Shown: in pieces, positions 16,243 to 25,862 of the stretch | Position numbering within the stretch: the first letter of the stretch is position 1 | How the letters are laid out: each line of letters starts with the position of its first letter | From: a bacterium | GTDB lineage: Bacteria > Pseudomonadota > Alphaproteobacteria > Rhizobiales > Aestuariivirgaceae | Assembly (NCBI GenBank): GCA_022842165.1 | Contig: JALHQC010000040.1 | Location: forward strand, 1-40,210 | Direction: 5' to 3' | Length of the DNA stretch: 40,210 nucleotides | The notes under the pieces: generated by a model | The model's database searches: none | Seen by the model: only the letters and a program-made list of their open reading frames with translations | Told to the model about the DNA's origin: nothing | Position numbers and translations under genes: made by a program

Positions 16243-17402
16243 TGCGGGCATGGCGATCGTTCCGCCAGGTCCTGTTCGCCGTCCTTAGTTTCGTGCCGCT
16301 GAGCATGGCCCACGCGCTGGAACCTGTGTCCTTCGCCAGCCTTCCCGGCTGGGCAGCGGATGATCATGCCGCAGCCCTTCACAGCTTCCGCCGGTCCTGC
16401 ACTGAAATCCTGGCGGAAGGAGCGGCCTTCGCAAGGCCCGTCGCCCATGGCGGCAAGCGCCGGCACTGGGTCGAGCTGTGCACTTCGGCCTCCGCGGCAG
16501 ACGACGCGCACGACTTCTTCGAAAGGAACTTCCTGCCCTTCAGGGTAATCGACGAGGAGCGGCCCGCCGGCCTCTTCACAGGCTACTACGAGCCCGAAGC
16601 CGAAGGTAGCCGGACGCCGGATGAAACCTATACGGTTCCGGTCTACGGCAAGCCCCGCGACCTCATCGCCTTCGATACCAGGCAGCGCAGCAAGACAGGT
16701 CTGAGCTATGGCCGCCTCGTGAAGGGCAAGCCTCTGCCCTATTTCACGCGGCAGGAAATCGAACAGGGTGCACTGGCGGGCCAGGGCCTTGAATTGGTCT
16801 GGCTGAAGGACTGGGCCGACGCCTTCTTCATCCATATCCAGGGCTCGGGCCGCATACGCCTTCCCGATCAATCGGTGTCGAGGCTCGCCTTTGCTGCAAA
16901 ATCCGGAAGGCCCTACACGGCGATCGGCGGTGTGCTGGTCGAACGCGGCATCTTCACTCGCGATGAACTGTCGATGCAGGCGCTGAGAGCCTGGATGGAG
17001 AAAGAGCCCGGGGCTGCCCGTGAGCTGATGTGGCAGAATGAGTCGTTCATCTTCTTCCGAGAAGTCGAACTGGAAGATCCGGCCCTCGGCGCGCTGGGGG
17101 CGCAGGGCGTGCAGCTGACGCCGCTTCGCAGCATCGCCATCGACCGCAGCCTGTGGATGTTCGGAACGCCTGTCTGGCTCGATACCAGGGTGCCGAGCGG
17201 CAGGAACGCAGCGCTTGAGGAGTTCCGCAAGCTGCTGATCGCGCAGGATACCGGCAGCGCCATCAAGGGCGCGGCCCGAGGCGATGTGTTCTGGGGATTC
17301 GGCGAAGAGGCTGGCCGCCCCGCCGGCCACATGAAAAGCCCCGGCACGATGACCGTGCTGCTCCCCCGCAAGGTTGCGCGCGACCTGGGGCTTGCCCCGT
17401 GA
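16242..17402 (+). CDS. mltA: Membrane-bound lytic murein transglycosylase A
   Basis: MltA cleaves the MurNAc-GlcNAc bond of peptidoglycan, leaving 1,6-anhydro ends. The 386-residue protein has a signal peptide with a likely cut after AHA (residue 25) and no lipobox cysteine there, so it is probably periplasmic rather than a lipoprotein as in E. coli. The MltA domain shows GYYEPEAEGS and the IHIQGSGRIRLPD block. A C-terminal 3D domain (about 295-365) contains DRSLWMFGTPVWLDT and the QDTGSAIKGAARGDVFWG motif with the conserved aspartates. It is coupled to the Tim44-like gene (TGATG) and to the Smr gene (GTGA). Confidence 0.93.
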   Translation: MRAWRSFRQVLFAVLSFVPLSMAHALEPVSFASLPGWAADDHAAALHSFRRSCTEILAEGAAFARPVAHGGKRRHWVELCTSASAADDAHDFFERNFLPFRVIDEERPAGLFTGYYEPEAEGSRTPDETYTVPVYGKPRDLIAFDTRQRSKTGLSYGRLVKGKPLPYFTRQEIEQGALAGQGLELVWLKDWADAFFIHIQGSGRIRLPDQSVSRLAFAAKSGRPYTAIGGVLVERGIFTRDELSMQALRAWMEKEPGAARELMWQNESFIFFREVELEDPALGALGAQGVQLTPLRSIAIDRSLWMFGTPVWLDTRVPSGRNAALEEFRKLLIAQDTGSAIKGAARGDVFWGFGEEAGRPAGHMKSPGTMTVLLPRKVARDLGLAP

Positions 17403-17974
17403 GCCGGAAGCCTTTCGATTACGACCTCTGGCTTGAGACTGCCAAGACCATCAAGCCGCTCCGCCACCGCGCATCCAGAACGCCTCCGGCGCTGTCTTCT
17501 CCGAAGATCGCGCCCGATACCAGGAAGCCCCTCGCGACGCCTTCCGCGCCGCATGTCCATGCGCCGTCTCCCGCCCACAAGGTGCCGCCCCACATCACCG
17601 GATTCGACCGTCGCACCGCGCAGAAATTCACCCGCGGCCAGGTCGAGATCGAGCGCCGCCTCGATCTCCACGGAACGGGAATCGAGATGGCGCGCATCCG
17701 CCTGCTGCAGTTCCTGCGCGAAGCTCAAGGCCTGGGCACACGCACGGTGCTCGTCATCACCGGCAAGGGCGAGTCTCCCTATTCGCGCCACACCCTGCAT
17801 GGCGCCGATCACTTTCACGCGCCCGAACGTGCCGGACGTCTCCGCCGCCTTGTGCCCGAATGGCTGCATGAAGCGGAGTTCCGCGCCCATGTGTCGGGCT
17901 TTCAGCCAGCGCATCCCCGGCACGGCGGCGGCGGCGCCTTCTATGTGAAGATCAGACGGCTGCGAGATTACTGA
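17399..17974 (+). CDS. Smr domain protein
   Basis: Smr domains are small nuclease-like modules found in MutS2 and in stand-alone proteins. Stand-alone Smr proteins have been linked to RNA or DNA cleavage. The 191-residue protein has a basic, disordered N-terminal half (about 1-80) and a C-terminal Smr domain with LDLHG (about 88-92), TVLVITGKG and the HPRHGGGGAFYVKIRR end. It starts with GTG overlapping the mltA stop (GTGA), and its stop overlaps the next gene (TGATG). The substrate is unknown. Confidence 0.9.
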   Translation: MSRKPFDYDLWLETAKTIKPLRHRASRTPPALSSPKIAPDTRKPLATPSAPHVHAPSPAHKVPPHITGFDRRTAQKFTRGQVEIERRLDLHGTGIEMARIRLLQFLREAQGLGTRTVLVITGKGESPYSRHTLHGADHFHAPERAGRLRRLVPEWLHEAEFRAHVSGFQPAHPRHGGGGAFYVKIRRLRDY

Positions 17975-18345
17975 TGACACCCTTCGGCGACAGGATGCGG
18001 AAGCTCCGCGCCGAACGCGGCGTGACCCTGAAGGAGATGGCCGAAGCGATCGGCGTATCGTCGGCCTATCTCTCGGCGCTTGAACACGGCAAGCGCGGGC
18101 GGCCAGGCTGGCATCTGATCCAGCGCATCCTCTCCTACTTCAACATCATCTGGGATGATGCCGAAGAGGTCGTGAGGCTGGCGCGCATCTCGCACCCCCG
18201 CATTGCGATTGACACGTCGGGCCTCGACCCGAAGGCGACCGAGCTTGCCAACCGCCTCGCCGACGAGATCGGCAGGCTCGATACCGCAACGCTCGATGAA
18301 ATGATGAGCGTGCTCGACCGCCGGCGGAAAAAACCTAGAGGATGA
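17974..18345 (+). CDS. Xre-family helix-turn-helix regulator
   Basis: This 123-residue protein has a canonical Xre/Cro helix-turn-helix at about 5-65 ([23 protein letters not shown], then [13 protein letters not shown]), followed by a short helical tail that may mediate dimerisation. It is the last gene of the Tim44-mltA-smr run, coupled by TGATG. Its 3' end overlaps the end of hslU by 11 bp in convergent orientation. Its targets are unknown. Autoregulation of this operon or control of envelope genes is a guess. Confidence 0.85.
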   Translation: MTPFGDRMRKLRAERGVTLKEMAEAIGVSSAYLSALEHGKRGRPGWHLIQRILSYFNIIWDDAEEVVRLARISHPRIAIDTSGLDPKATELANRLADEIGRLDTATLDEMMSVLDRRRKKPRG

Positions 18346-19636
18346 ACTTCGAGAGATCGGCATTCTTCGCAAGACTGCCGACATGCTTCTCGACATAGGC
18401 GGCATCGATATCGACCGTCTCGCCAGAGCGGTCGGGTGCCGCAAAACTCACTTCGTCCAGAAGCCGTTCCATCACCGTCTGCAGGCGCCGCGCGCCGATG
18501 TTCTCGACGCTGGCATTGGTGTCGGCAGCAATTCCGGCAATTGCCGAGATACTGTCATCGCTGAAATTCAGCGTGACGCCTTCAGTCGCGAGAAGTGCCC
18601 GGTACTGCTTGATGAGGCTCGCTTCCGGCTCGGTGAGGATGCGCTTCAGATCGTCGCGGTCAAGCGCCTTCAGCTCGACGCGGATCGGCAAGCGCCCCTG
18701 CAGTTCGGGCAACAGATCCGAAGGCTTGGCAATGTGAAACGCGCCTGATGCGATGAAGAGAATGTGGTCGGTCTTCACCGGCCCATGCTTGGTCGAAACC
18801 GTGGTGCCTTCGATCAGCGGCAGCAAGTCACGCTGTACGCCTTCGCGGCTGACGTCCGCTCCCTGGCGTTCGGAACGCGCACAGATCTTGTCGATCTCGT
18901 CGAGGAACACGATGCCATTGTTTTCGACGACGTCGATCGCTTCCTGGACGATCTGCTCCTGGTCCAGCAGCTTGTCGGACTCTTCCGCCAGCAGCACCTC
19001 GTGGCTGGCCTTCACATGCATGCGCCGCGTCTTGGTGCGCCCGCCAAAAGCCTTGCCCAGCATGTCGGAGAGATTGATGACGCTCGCCGAACCGCCGGGC
19101 ATGCCCGGAATGTCGAAGCTCGGTGCACCTGTATCGGCAACCTGCACTTCGATTTCCTTGTCATCGAGTTCGCCCGATCTGAGTTTCTTGCGGAAGCTCT
19201 CGCGCGTTGCCTCCGAGGCATTGGCGCCGACGAGCGCATCGACTACCCGGCGCTCGGCATTCAGGTGCGCCTGCGCTTCCACATCCTTGCGGCGCGCCGT
19301 CTTCACCATGGCGATGCCGGATTCCAGGAGATCGCGGATGATCTGGTCGACGTCGCGGCCCACGTATCCGACCTCGGTGAATTTCGTCGCCTCGACCTTC
19401 AGGAATGGCGCGTTGGCAAGCTTGGCGAGCCGCCGGGCAATCTCGGTCTTGCCCACGCCGGTGGGCCCGATCATCAGGATGTTCTTCGGCATCACCTCTT
19501 CGCGTAAAGCGCCTTCGAGCTGCTTCCGCCGCCAGCGGTTGCGGAGCGCGATTGCCACGGCGCGCTTGGCGTCGGTCTGGCCGACGATGTGGCGGTCGAG
19601 TTCGGAAACGATTTCGCGCGGAGAGAAGTCTGTCAT
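18335..19636 (-). CDS. hslU: ATP-dependent protease ATPase subunit HslU
   Basis: HslU (ClpY) is the AAA+ unfoldase of the HslUV protease. The 433-residue protein has Walker A GPTGVGKT (57-64), the pore loop GYVG (90-93), the intermediate domain (about 110-235), Walker B FLDEID (244-249) and the C-terminal tail LSKFIL that docks into HslV. I chose the ATG at 19636, which gives the standard [14 protein letters not shown] start. It overlaps the stop of the upstream membrane-protein gene in ATGA. An upstream extension in the same frame is unrelated to the family. Its 3' end overlaps the Xre gene by 11 bp. Confidence 0.97.
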   Translation of the reverse strand: MTDFSPREIVSELDRHIVGQTDAKRAVAIALRNRWRRKQLEGALREEVMPKNILMIGPTGVGKTEIARRLAKLANAPFLKVEATKFTEVGYVGRDVDQIIRDLLESGIAMVKTARRKDVEAQAHLNAERRVVDALVGANASEATRESFRKKLRSGELDDKEIEVQVADTGAPSFDIPGMPGGSASVINLSDMLGKAFGGRTKTRRMHVKASHEVLLAEESDKLLDQEQIVQEAIDVVENNGIVFLDEIDKICARSERQGADVSREGVQRDLLPLIEGTTVSTKHGPVKTDHILFIASGAFHIAKPSDLLPELQGRLPIRVELKALDRDDLKRILTEPEASLIKQYRALLATEGVTLNFSDDSISAIAGIAADTNASVENIGARRLQTVMERLLDEVSFAAPDRSGETVDIDAAYVEKHVGSLAKNADLSKFIL

Positions 19637-20709
19637 GTCAAACCTTTTGAGAGAGCAGGTGCCGCCGGCGGAACGCGGGCCGCGATGGTGTCCGGCACCA
19701 TCTTCAGGACCATTTCGCGGAGCGGCCGCCATGCGGCGGAAAGCAGAAGAACGATGGAGCCGACGAGCAGGATCCCGAAGGCCGAGCCTAACGCCCATCC
19801 GGCGGCGGACGTCAGCGCGAAGGCGGCGTAGGCAAGATAGCCAAGCGACGACACCAGCACGGCGCGCCGGTCGATCACCAGCGCGACGAGGCACAGGATG
19901 ACGAAGATCACCAGAATTGCCACGGCCTCGCCTGGTCCCTGTTGCCCCGTTAGTCCGAGGGAGACGATCAATGGGTGAACGATGATGGGGGCGGCCAGCA
20001 GGTGCAGCCAGAAGGCGATGTCGGTGCGGCGTGTCAGGCGCTGGCGGTCCGACATGTCGAAGCGCATGGCGAGCGCGAAGGCGGCAAGTCCGATGGGAAT
20101 GAAGACAAGGGCGGGATAGTCACCCACGATCCCCGGCAGGATCGACGACACGATGGCGATGACCATGATACCGGCAGCGCCGAAACCTGCCGCGATGGTG
20201 ATCGGCACCTGGAACCTGAACCAGTGCGCGGCGGCGGCAGCTCCTGCGGCGAGGGCAGAGACGAAGACTGCGACCGCGTTTTCGCTTGGAATATTGGAGA
20301 GCCATACCGGCGATCCTCCGCCCCCCAGCAGCGCATGGCATGACAGTAGGACCGAAACGACAAACACCAGCAGCAGCACGATGCTGGGAAGCGCCATCCG
20401 CTTCTTTCGCGTGAAGAATTCCGCCAGCAGCCAGGCGGCGATGGCACAGGCTGCGGCTGACGCGGCAGTGCCAAGTTCGGTCAGCATATAGGACAATGCG
20501 CCGAGAAACAGCGCCAGTCCGATGGTGACGAAGATATCATTGAAGCCCGTCACCAGCCGCAGCTGTTCCTCGTCCGCACTCGCTGCTGTGCTGCGGGTTT
20601 GGAGAAAGGCCAGCAGCCTCTCGCTGCTTTGCCGGTCGAGAACGCCAGCCTCGACGGCGGCATCGAGATCGGCAGCTGCATTTCCGCCCGACCACATGGC
20701 GGGCGTCAT
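19633..20709 (-). CDS. Uncharacterised polytopic membrane protein within hslVU
   Basis: I do not recognise this 358-residue protein with confidence. It has a short soluble N-terminus (about 1-55) with a helix [20 protein letters not shown], then about ten hydrophobic segments and a short basic/Pro-rich C-terminus. The layout, a short helical region followed by many membrane spans, recalls DUF2157-type proteins, but this is tentative. It is joined to hslV by an ATGA overlap at its start and to hslU by another at its end, so it is almost certainly co-translated with the HslUV protease. No catalytic motif is visible. Confidence 0.85.
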   Translation of the reverse strand: MTPAMWSGGNAAADLDAAVEAGVLDRQSSERLLAFLQTRSTAASADEEQLRLVTGFNDIFVTIGLALFLGALSYMLTELGTAASAAACAIAAWLLAEFFTRKKRMALPSIVLLLVFVVSVLLSCHALLGGGGSPVWLSNIPSENAVAVFVSALAAGAAAAAHWFRFQVPITIAAGFGAAGIMVIAIVSSILPGIVGDYPALVFIPIGLAAFALAMRFDMSDRQRLTRRTDIAFWLHLLAAPIIVHPLIVSLGLTGQQGPGEAVAILVIFVILCLVALVIDRRAVLVSSLGYLAYAAFALTSAAGWALGSAFGILLVGSIVLLLSAAWRPLREMVLKMVPDTIAARVPPAAPALSKGLT

Positions 20710-21251
20710 GACTCGAGGCTCTCGACCGTCAGATTGCCATTGGTATAGACGCAGATCTCGGCCGCGATCGCCATGGCCTTGCGGGCAATGTCCTCGGCAC
20801 TCATGTCGGTGTCGATCAGCGCGCGGGCGGCGGCCAGCGCATAATTGCCGCCCGACCCGATGGCGACCACACCCTTCTCGGGCTCCAGCACGTCGCCCGT
20901 GCCCGTCAGCACCAGGGTCACGTTTCTGTCGGCGACGATCATCATGGCCTCGAGGCGGCGGAGATAGCGGTCGGTCCGCCAGTCCTTCGCCATGTCGACG
21001 CAGGCCCTGGTCAGCTGGCTCGGATATTGTTCGAGCTTGGCTTCAAGCCGCTCGAACAGCGTCATGGCGTCCGCCGTGGCGCCCGCGAATCCGGTGATGA
21101 CCTGACCGCCTCCTAGGGGCCGCACCTTCCGGGCATTGCCCTTGATGACGGTCTGCCCCAGGCTCACCTGGCCATCGCCGGCGATCACCACCTTGCCATT
21201 CTTGCGCACCGAAAGAATGGTGGTTCCGTGCCATGTCAGTGCGTCAGCCAT
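20706..21251 (-). CDS. hslV: ATP-dependent protease proteolytic subunit HslV
   Basis: HslV (ClpQ) is the proteasome-like peptidase of the HslUV complex. I chose the ATG at 21251 (181 residues), because AAGGA stands seven bases upstream. A TTG at 21272 would overlap that site. The mature N-terminal nucleophile should be Thr10 in HGTTILSVR after removal of a nine-residue propeptide. The family blocks GDGQVSLG and [14 protein letters not shown] are intact. The stop overlaps the start of the membrane-protein gene (ATGA). Confidence 0.96.
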   Translation of the reverse strand: MADALTWHGTTILSVRKNGKVVIAGDGQVSLGQTVIKGNARKVRPLGGGQVITGFAGATADAMTLFERLEAKLEQYPSQLTRACVDMAKDWRTDRYLRRLEAMMIVADRNVTLVLTGTGDVLEPEKGVVAIGSGGNYALAAARALIDTDMSAEDIARKAMAIAAEICVYTNGNLTVESLES

Positions 21252-21374
21252 CGGAAAATCCTTTTTCGCCAATGGCCCACATGTAGGCCGCCGCGGCTTC
21301 CAAGAAAAGCCACCTTGGCCAATTCCTTTCGCATCTGCTAAGAGGCGGCGTCCTTAAGGGTGCAGGAACCATTG
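21252..21374. promoter_or_regulatory. Divergent hslV / hisB intergenic region
   Basis: This 123-bp gap must hold promoters for both the hslV and hisB operons. On the hslV strand CTTGGAAG (complement of 21297-21304) resembles the CTTGAAA -35 box of heat-shock promoters, with a possible but non-canonical downstream element near 21279-21285 at short spacing. I could not assign a convincing hisB promoter. An AGGAA stands six bases before the hisB ATG. Confidence 0.3.
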
Positions 21375-21968
21375 ATGCGCAAGGCTTCAGTCGAACGCAA
21401 GACCACCGAAACACAGCTTTCCGTCACCGTCGATCTCGACGGCACGGGCGCTTACAGCGTGAAGACGGGCGTCGGCTTCCTCGATCACATGCTGGAACAG
21501 CTCGCGCGCCATTCGCTGATCGACATCAGTCTTGAAGCCAGGGGCGACCTGCACATCGATTTCCACCACACGGCGGAGGATTCAGGCATCGCCATCGGCC
21601 AGGCGGTGGAAAAAGCCCTGGGCGACCGCAAGGGCATTTGCCGTTATGCGAGCCTCGATTTGCCCATGGACGGTACCCTGACGCGCGCCGCGATCGACGT
21701 TTCGGGGCGGCCTTTCCTCGTCTGGAAGGTCGATTTCACCGTACCAAAGATCGGCGACTTCGACACCGAACTGGTGCGCGAGTGGTTCCAGGCCTTCGCC
21801 ATGAACGCCGGCGTCACGCTCCACGTTGAAACCCTCTACGCCGACAACAACCATCACATCGCCGAATCCTGCTTCAAGGCCCTGGCGCGGGCGCTTCGCG
21901 AGGCGATCGAGATCGACCCGCGCCAGAAGGACCGCATTCCCTCGACCAAGGGAACGCTCGCAGGCTGA
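21375..21968 (+). CDS. hisB: Imidazoleglycerol-phosphate dehydratase HisB
   Basis: HisB is a Mn-dependent dehydratase that converts imidazoleglycerol phosphate to imidazoleacetol phosphate in histidine synthesis. The 197-residue protein is the single-function form and lacks the phosphatase domain of the E. coli fusion. Metal ligand motifs are [22 protein letters not shown] and [10 protein letters not shown] prefer the ATG at 21375 with its AGGAA site over a GTG at 21360. Its stop overlaps the start of the DUF2628 gene (TGATG). Confidence 0.96.
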   Translation: MRKASVERKTTETQLSVTVDLDGTGAYSVKTGVGFLDHMLEQLARHSLIDISLEARGDLHIDFHHTAEDSGIAIGQAVEKALGDRKGICRYASLDLPMDGTLTRAAIDVSGRPFLVWKVDFTVPKIGDFDTELVREWFQAFAMNAGVTLHVETLYADNNHHIAESCFKALARALREAIEIDPRQKDRIPSTKGTLAG

Positions 21969-22408
21969 TGGCACTCTTCACGGTTCTCGAACCGCCCAAA
22001 GGCGAGATCGACAAGGTGACCTTCGTCAGGGAAGGCTTCGCGCCCCTGGCGCTGGTCTTCACCGTACTGTGGGCCCTCTGGCACCGTATGTGGGTGATGG
22101 CTGCCATACTCTTTGCAATCCTCGTGGCGATCAGCCTGTCCGTTACCCTGCTCGATCTCAATCCGGCCGTGGCCAGCCTTTTGGAACTGGCCACCGGCCT
22201 CATCTTCGGTTTCGAGGCACGCAGGCTGAGGATCATGTCGCTCGAGCGCTCCGGCTATCGCCAGGCGGGCCTGATCGAGGCTTCGACGCGCGAAGCCGCC
22301 GAACTCGGCTATTTCGCCGCCAGGCCGCGTAACGCACAGGCCGCCGCTCCAGCACCGAAGCTCCGCATCGATGCCGAGGATACGCTCGGCCTCTTCGGAA
22401 CGAGGTGA
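21968..22408 (+). CDS. DUF2628 family membrane protein
   Basis: The 146-residue protein has an N-terminal amphipathic stretch (1-22), about three hydrophobic segments between 25 and 68, and a soluble C-terminal tail containing [24 protein letters not shown]. This fits the DUF2628 family, which is often found between hisB and hisH in alphaproteobacteria. The biochemical role is unknown. It is coupled to hisB by TGATG and ends 8 bp before the hisH ATG, so it is an integral member of the histidine operon. Confidence 0.82.
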   Translation: MALFTVLEPPKGEIDKVTFVREGFAPLALVFTVLWALWHRMWVMAAILFAILVAISLSVTLLDLNPAVASLLELATGLIFGFEARRLRIMSLERSGYRQAGLIEASTREAAELGYFAARPRNAQAAAPAPKLRIDAEDTLGLFGTR

Positions 22409-22416
22409 GGCCGCGT

Positions 22417-23067
22417 ATGAGCGTCGTCATCATCGATTACGGCTCCGGAAACCTGCATTCTGCGGCCAAGGCCTTCGAGCGCGCGGCCCGCGACAATGGC
22501 CTCGACATCCCGGTCGTGGTCACCGCCGATCCGGAGAAGCTGCGCGCTGCGGAGCGGATCGTGCTGCCCGGCGTTGGCGCCTTCAAGGATTGCCGCGACG
22601 GTCTCAAATCTATTCCCGGCATGTGGGACACGCTGGAAGACCAGGTCATTGTCAGGGCCAGGCCCTTCCTCGGCATCTGCGTTGGCATGCAGCTCATGGC
22701 ATCGCGCGGCCTCGAGCATGATGTGACCGGGGGCTTCGGGTGGATCGAGGGTGACGTGAAGCCCATCACGCCGCGTGACGCTTCCTTCAAGATTCCGCAC
22801 ATGGGCTGGAACACGCTGGAAATGCAGCGTCCCCACGCGCTGCTTGATGGCATTGAGCTGGGTGAAAACGGCCTCCATGGCTATTTCGTCCATTCCTATC
22901 ATCTCGACGCGAAACACCCATCACATGTCATCGCCACCACCGAGCACGGCATGGCCGTCACTGCGATGGTAGGCCGGGACAACATGGCGGGAACCCAGTT
23001 CCACCCCGAGAAAAGCCAGGGGCTCGGCCTCGCCCTCATCGCCAATTTCCTGAGGTGGCGGCCATGA
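22417..23067 (+). CDS. hisH: Imidazole glycerol phosphate synthase glutaminase subunit HisH
   Basis: HisH hydrolyses glutamine and passes ammonia to HisF to form imidazoleglycerol phosphate and AICAR. The 216-residue class I amidotransferase has the nucleophile in GICVGMQL (Cys88) and the rest of the triad in FHPEKS (His196, Glu198). I chose the ATG at 22417, preceded by GAGGTGAGG, over the GTG at 22405. Its stop overlaps hisA (ATGA). The AICAR by-product is a substrate of PurH, encoded at the left end of the window. Confidence 0.96.
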   Translation: MSVVIIDYGSGNLHSAAKAFERAARDNGLDIPVVVTADPEKLRAAERIVLPGVGAFKDCRDGLKSIPGMWDTLEDQVIVRARPFLGICVGMQLMASRGLEHDVTGGFGWIEGDVKPITPRDASFKIPHMGWNTLEMQRPHALLDGIELGENGLHGYFVHSYHLDAKHPSHVIATTEHGMAVTAMVGRDNMAGTQFHPEKSQGLGLALIANFLRWRP

Positions 23068-23795
23068 TCCTGTTCCCCGCAATCGACCTCAAAGACGGCC
23101 AGTGCGTGCGCCTGAAGCTGGGCGACATGTCTCAGGCGACCGTCTTCAACGAAGATCCCGCCGCGCAAGCCGCACAATTCGAAAGCCAGGGTTTCCAATA
23201 CCTGCATCTCGTCGACCTCAACGGCGCCTTTGCCGGAAAGCCGGTGAACGAGGCTGCTGTCGAGTCGATTCTGAAATCAGTCATTATCCCCGTCCAGCTG
23301 GGCGGTGGCATTCGCACGATTGGGCAGATCGAGGCCTGGCTTGCCAAGGGCATCCGCAGGGTCATCCTCGGCACCGTGGCGCTTCGCGATCCTGAACTCG
23401 TCAAGAAGGCCTGCAAATTGTTCCCGGGCCGAATCGCGGTCGGGATCGATGCCAAGGGGGGACGTGTTGCTGTCGAGGGCTGGGCTGAAACCTCCGATCT
23501 CACCGCCACCGATCTCGCCCGGCGTTTCGCTGATGCCGGCGTCTCTGCCATCATTTTCACTGATATCGACCGGGATGGCGTTCTGAAAGGCCTTAACATC
23601 GAGTCGACTCTGACACTGGCGAATGCCGTAAACATCCCCGTCATTGCGTCGGGGGGCTTTGCCTCCATGGACGACGTCCATCGCTTGCTCCAGCCGGACT
23701 GTGAAATCCTTGAAGGCGCCATTTCAGGCCGTGCGCTCTATGATGGCCGGATTGATGTTCCATTGGCGCTGCGCCTTATCCGCGAGGCCGCCTGA
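23064..23795 (+). CDS. hisA: ProFAR isomerase HisA
   Basis: HisA performs the Amadori rearrangement of ProFAR to PRFAR in histidine synthesis. It is a 243-residue (beta/alpha)8 barrel with the catalytic pair Asp8 (PAIDLKDG) and Asp129 (GIDAKGG), and phosphate-binding loops LGGGIRT and ASGG. The ATG at 23064 overlaps the hisH stop (ATGA), and a GTG nine bases earlier is less likely. The hisF start overlaps the hisA stop. Confidence 0.96.
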   Translation: MILFPAIDLKDGQCVRLKLGDMSQATVFNEDPAAQAAQFESQGFQYLHLVDLNGAFAGKPVNEAAVESILKSVIIPVQLGGGIRTIGQIEAWLAKGIRRVILGTVALRDPELVKKACKLFPGRIAVGIDAKGGRVAVEGWAETSDLTATDLARRFADAGVSAIIFTDIDRDGVLKGLNIESTLTLANAVNIPVIASGGFASMDDVHRLLQPDCEILEGAISGRALYDGRIDVPLALRLIREAA

Positions 23796-24556
23796 TGCTG
23801 AAAGCCCGCCTCATTCCCTGCCTCGACGTGAAGGATGGCCGTGTCGTCAAGGGCGTCAACTTTATCGATCTCCGCGATGCCGGAGACCCTGTGGAAATCG
23901 CCAAGGCCTATGATGCCGCCGGGGCCGACGAACTCTGCTTCCTCGACATCACGGCAACGCACGAGAACCGCGGCATCATCTTCGATGTCGTCTCGCGCAC
24001 GGCGGAAGCCTGCTTCATGCCCCTGACCGTCGGCGGCGGCGTGCGCACCCTCGACGATATCCGGAAGCTCCTGCTGGCCGGCGCCGACAAGGTCTCGATC
24101 AATTCCGCCGCCGTCGCCGACCGCGACTTCGTGCGCCGGGCGGCGGAAAAGTTTGGTGCTCAATGCGTGGTCGTGGCGATCGACGCCAAGTCGGTTGCAC
24201 CCGGCAAGTGGGAGATCTTCACCCACGGGGGCCGCAAACCCACCGGCATCGATGCGATAGCCTTTGCGAAGGACGTCACCTCGCTGGGCGCAGGCGAGAT
24301 CCTGCTGACCTCGATGGACCGCGACGGCACCGGCAAGGGTTTCGACATTGCTTTGACCCGCGCCATTGCCGATGCGGTGACCGTGCCGGTCATCGCGTCT
24401 GGCGGTGTCGGCACTCTCGATCATCTGGTCGACGGCATTCGCGATGGCCACGCGGCAGCCGTGCTTGCCGCCTCGATCTTCCATTTCGGCACCTACTCCA
24501 TCGCCGAAGCCAAGCACCACCTTTCGGCCAATGGCGTGCCCATGCGGCTGTGCTAG
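23795..24556 (+). CDS. hisF: Imidazole glycerol phosphate synthase cyclase subunit HisF
   Basis: HisF is the cyclase partner of HisH. The 253-residue barrel has catalytic Asp11 ([14 protein letters not shown]) and Asp130 (VVAIDAK), plus the phosphate loops VGGGVRT and ASGGVG. It is paralogous to the adjacent hisA, as in most bacteria. It is coupled to hisA by TGATG and followed 20 bp later by hisE. Confidence 0.97.
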   Translation: MLKARLIPCLDVKDGRVVKGVNFIDLRDAGDPVEIAKAYDAAGADELCFLDITATHENRGIIFDVVSRTAEACFMPLTVGGGVRTLDDIRKLLLAGADKVSINSAAVADRDFVRRAAEKFGAQCVVVAIDAKSVAPGKWEIFTHGGRKPTGIDAIAFAKDVTSLGAGEILLTSMDRDGTGKGFDIALTRAIADAVTVPVIASGGVGTLDHLVDGIRDGHAAAVLAASIFHFGTYSIAEAKHHLSANGVPMRLC

Positions 24557-24576
24557 GAAAGGCAAAGGGGATCGAC

Positions 24577-24909
24577 ATGGCCGATCATGGGCTGGATATT
24601 CTGGTGGAGCTTGCCGCCGCAATCGCAAGCCGCAAGGGCGCTTCGCCGGAAGAGTCCTATACCGCCAAGCTCCTGTCGCAGGGCGTCGAGAAATGCGCCA
24701 AGAAACTGGGTGAAGAAGCTGTCGAGGCGGCACTTGCCGCCGTGCTCGGCGACAAGAAGCATATCGCCGCTGAATCAGCCGATCTGCTCTACCACCTGCT
24801 GGTGCTGCTCGAAGCAACCGGCGTGAGGCTTTCCGATGTGATGGACGAGCTTCAGCGCCGCCAGGGCGTGAGCGGCATCGCCGAAAAAGCTGCGCGTCCG
24901 AAGGTCTGA
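24577..24909 (+). CDS. hisE: Phosphoribosyl-ATP pyrophosphohydrolase HisE
   Basis: HisE hydrolyses PR-ATP to PR-AMP, the second step of histidine synthesis. The 110-residue all-helical protein contains the MazG-like metal-binding residues in [13 protein letters not shown] and [13 protein letters not shown]. It is the free-standing form rather than a HisI-HisE fusion. The ATG at 24577 follows AAAGGGG and gives the family N-terminus [15 protein letters not shown]. hisG, hisD, hisC and hisI are not in this window. Confidence 0.94.
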   Translation: MADHGLDILVELAAAIASRKGASPEESYTAKLLSQGVEKCAKKLGEEAVEAALAAVLGDKKHIAAESADLLYHLLVLLEATGVRLSDVMDELQRRQGVSGIAEKAARPKV

Positions 24910-24911
24910 GA

Positions 24912-25862
24912 ATGGAAGAACTCGTCAAGGAAGTCTCGCCGTTCCGCCGCTTCTCGCGCGAGGAATGGGCAGCGCTCCGCGCCGACACGCCGATGACGCT
25001 GACCCAGCAGGATCTCGATGAGCTGCGCGGATTGAACGACCGCATCGACCTCGCTGAGGTCGAGACGATCTACCTGCCGCTGTCGCGCCTTCTCAATCTC
25101 TATGTCACCGCAACGCAGGGCCTGTTCCGCGCCACGAATAATTTCCTTCATTTGTCGGAGCGCAAGGTCCCTTACGTGATCGGCATGGCGGGAAGCGTCG
25201 CCGTTGGGAAAAGCACCACCGCGCGCATCCTGCAGCGCCTGCTGGCACGCTGGCCCAAGCACCCGAAGGTCGATCTCGTCACCACCGATGGATTTCTATT
25301 GCCCAACGCCATTCTGGACCGCGAGGGCCTGATGACGCGCAAGGGCTTTCCCGAGAGCTATGACCTTCCGGCGATCCTGCGCTTCCTCTCCGACATCAAG
25401 GCGGGGAAACGCAACGTCACGGCGCCGCTCTATTCGCACCTTACCTATGACGTCCTGAAGAACGAGCATGTCACCGTCGACCAGCCCGACATCCTGATCG
25501 TCGAGGGCCTCAACGTGCTGCAGACCGGGCGCCCCCCGCGCGATGGCCGCGGCATTCCGAACTCGTCCGACTTCTTCGATTTCTCGATCTATATCGACGC
25601 CGATATCGCCGACCTGCGCAAATGGTACATCGAGCGCTTCTTCACTTTGCGCGACAGCGCCTTCCGCAATCCGAAATCCTATTTCCATCGCTATTCCACG
25701 CTGACCGACAAGGAAGCCCGCGAGACGGCAACCCGCATCTGGGAGACGATCAATCTCCTGAACCTGCGCGAAAACGTGCTGCCGACCAGGCCGCGCGCCG
25801 ATCTCGTGCTGCGCAAAGGCGCGGATCACTTCATCCGCAGCGTTTTCTTGAGGAAACTATAG
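24912..25862 (+). CDS. coaA: Pantothenate kinase type I CoaA
   Basis: CoaA phosphorylates pantothenate, the first committed and usually feedback-controlled step of CoA synthesis. The 316-residue protein is the bacterial type I (P-loop) form, with GSVAVGKS at 94-101 and the blocks TTDGFLLPN and KGFPESYD. It starts two bases after hisE, so it belongs to the his operon transcript, an arrangement known in rhizobia and relatives. Its TAG stop shares the palindrome CTATAG with the stop of the convergent PfkB kinase gene. Confidence 0.96.
   Translation: MEELVKEVSPFRRFSREEWAALRADTPMTLTQQDLDELRGLNDRIDLAEVETIYLPLSRLLNLYVTATQGLFRATNNFLHLSERKVPYVIGMAGSVAVGKSTTARILQRLLARWPKHPKVDLVTTDGFLLPNAILDREGLMTRKGFPESYDLPAILRFLSDIKAGKRNVTAPLYSHLTYDVLKNEHVTVDQPDILIVEGLNVLQTGRPPRDGRGIPNSSDFFDFSIYIDADIADLRKWYIERFFTLRDSAFRNPKSYFHRYSTLTDKEARETATRIWETINLLNLRENVLPTRPRADLVLRKGADHFIRSVFLRKL

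Noticed and set aside
15873-17330. 485-residue open frame on the minus strand opposite mltA and the Tim44-like gene
   Set aside because: It is antisense to genes with clear family motifs and has no plausible family or start signal.
18753-19901. 382-residue open frame on the plus strand opposite hslU
   Set aside because: Ser/Arg-rich composition and exact mirroring of hslU codons mark it as a shadow frame.
23738-25045. 435-residue open frame on the minus strand opposite hisF and hisE
   Set aside because: It is antisense to secure histidine genes, with no domain visible.
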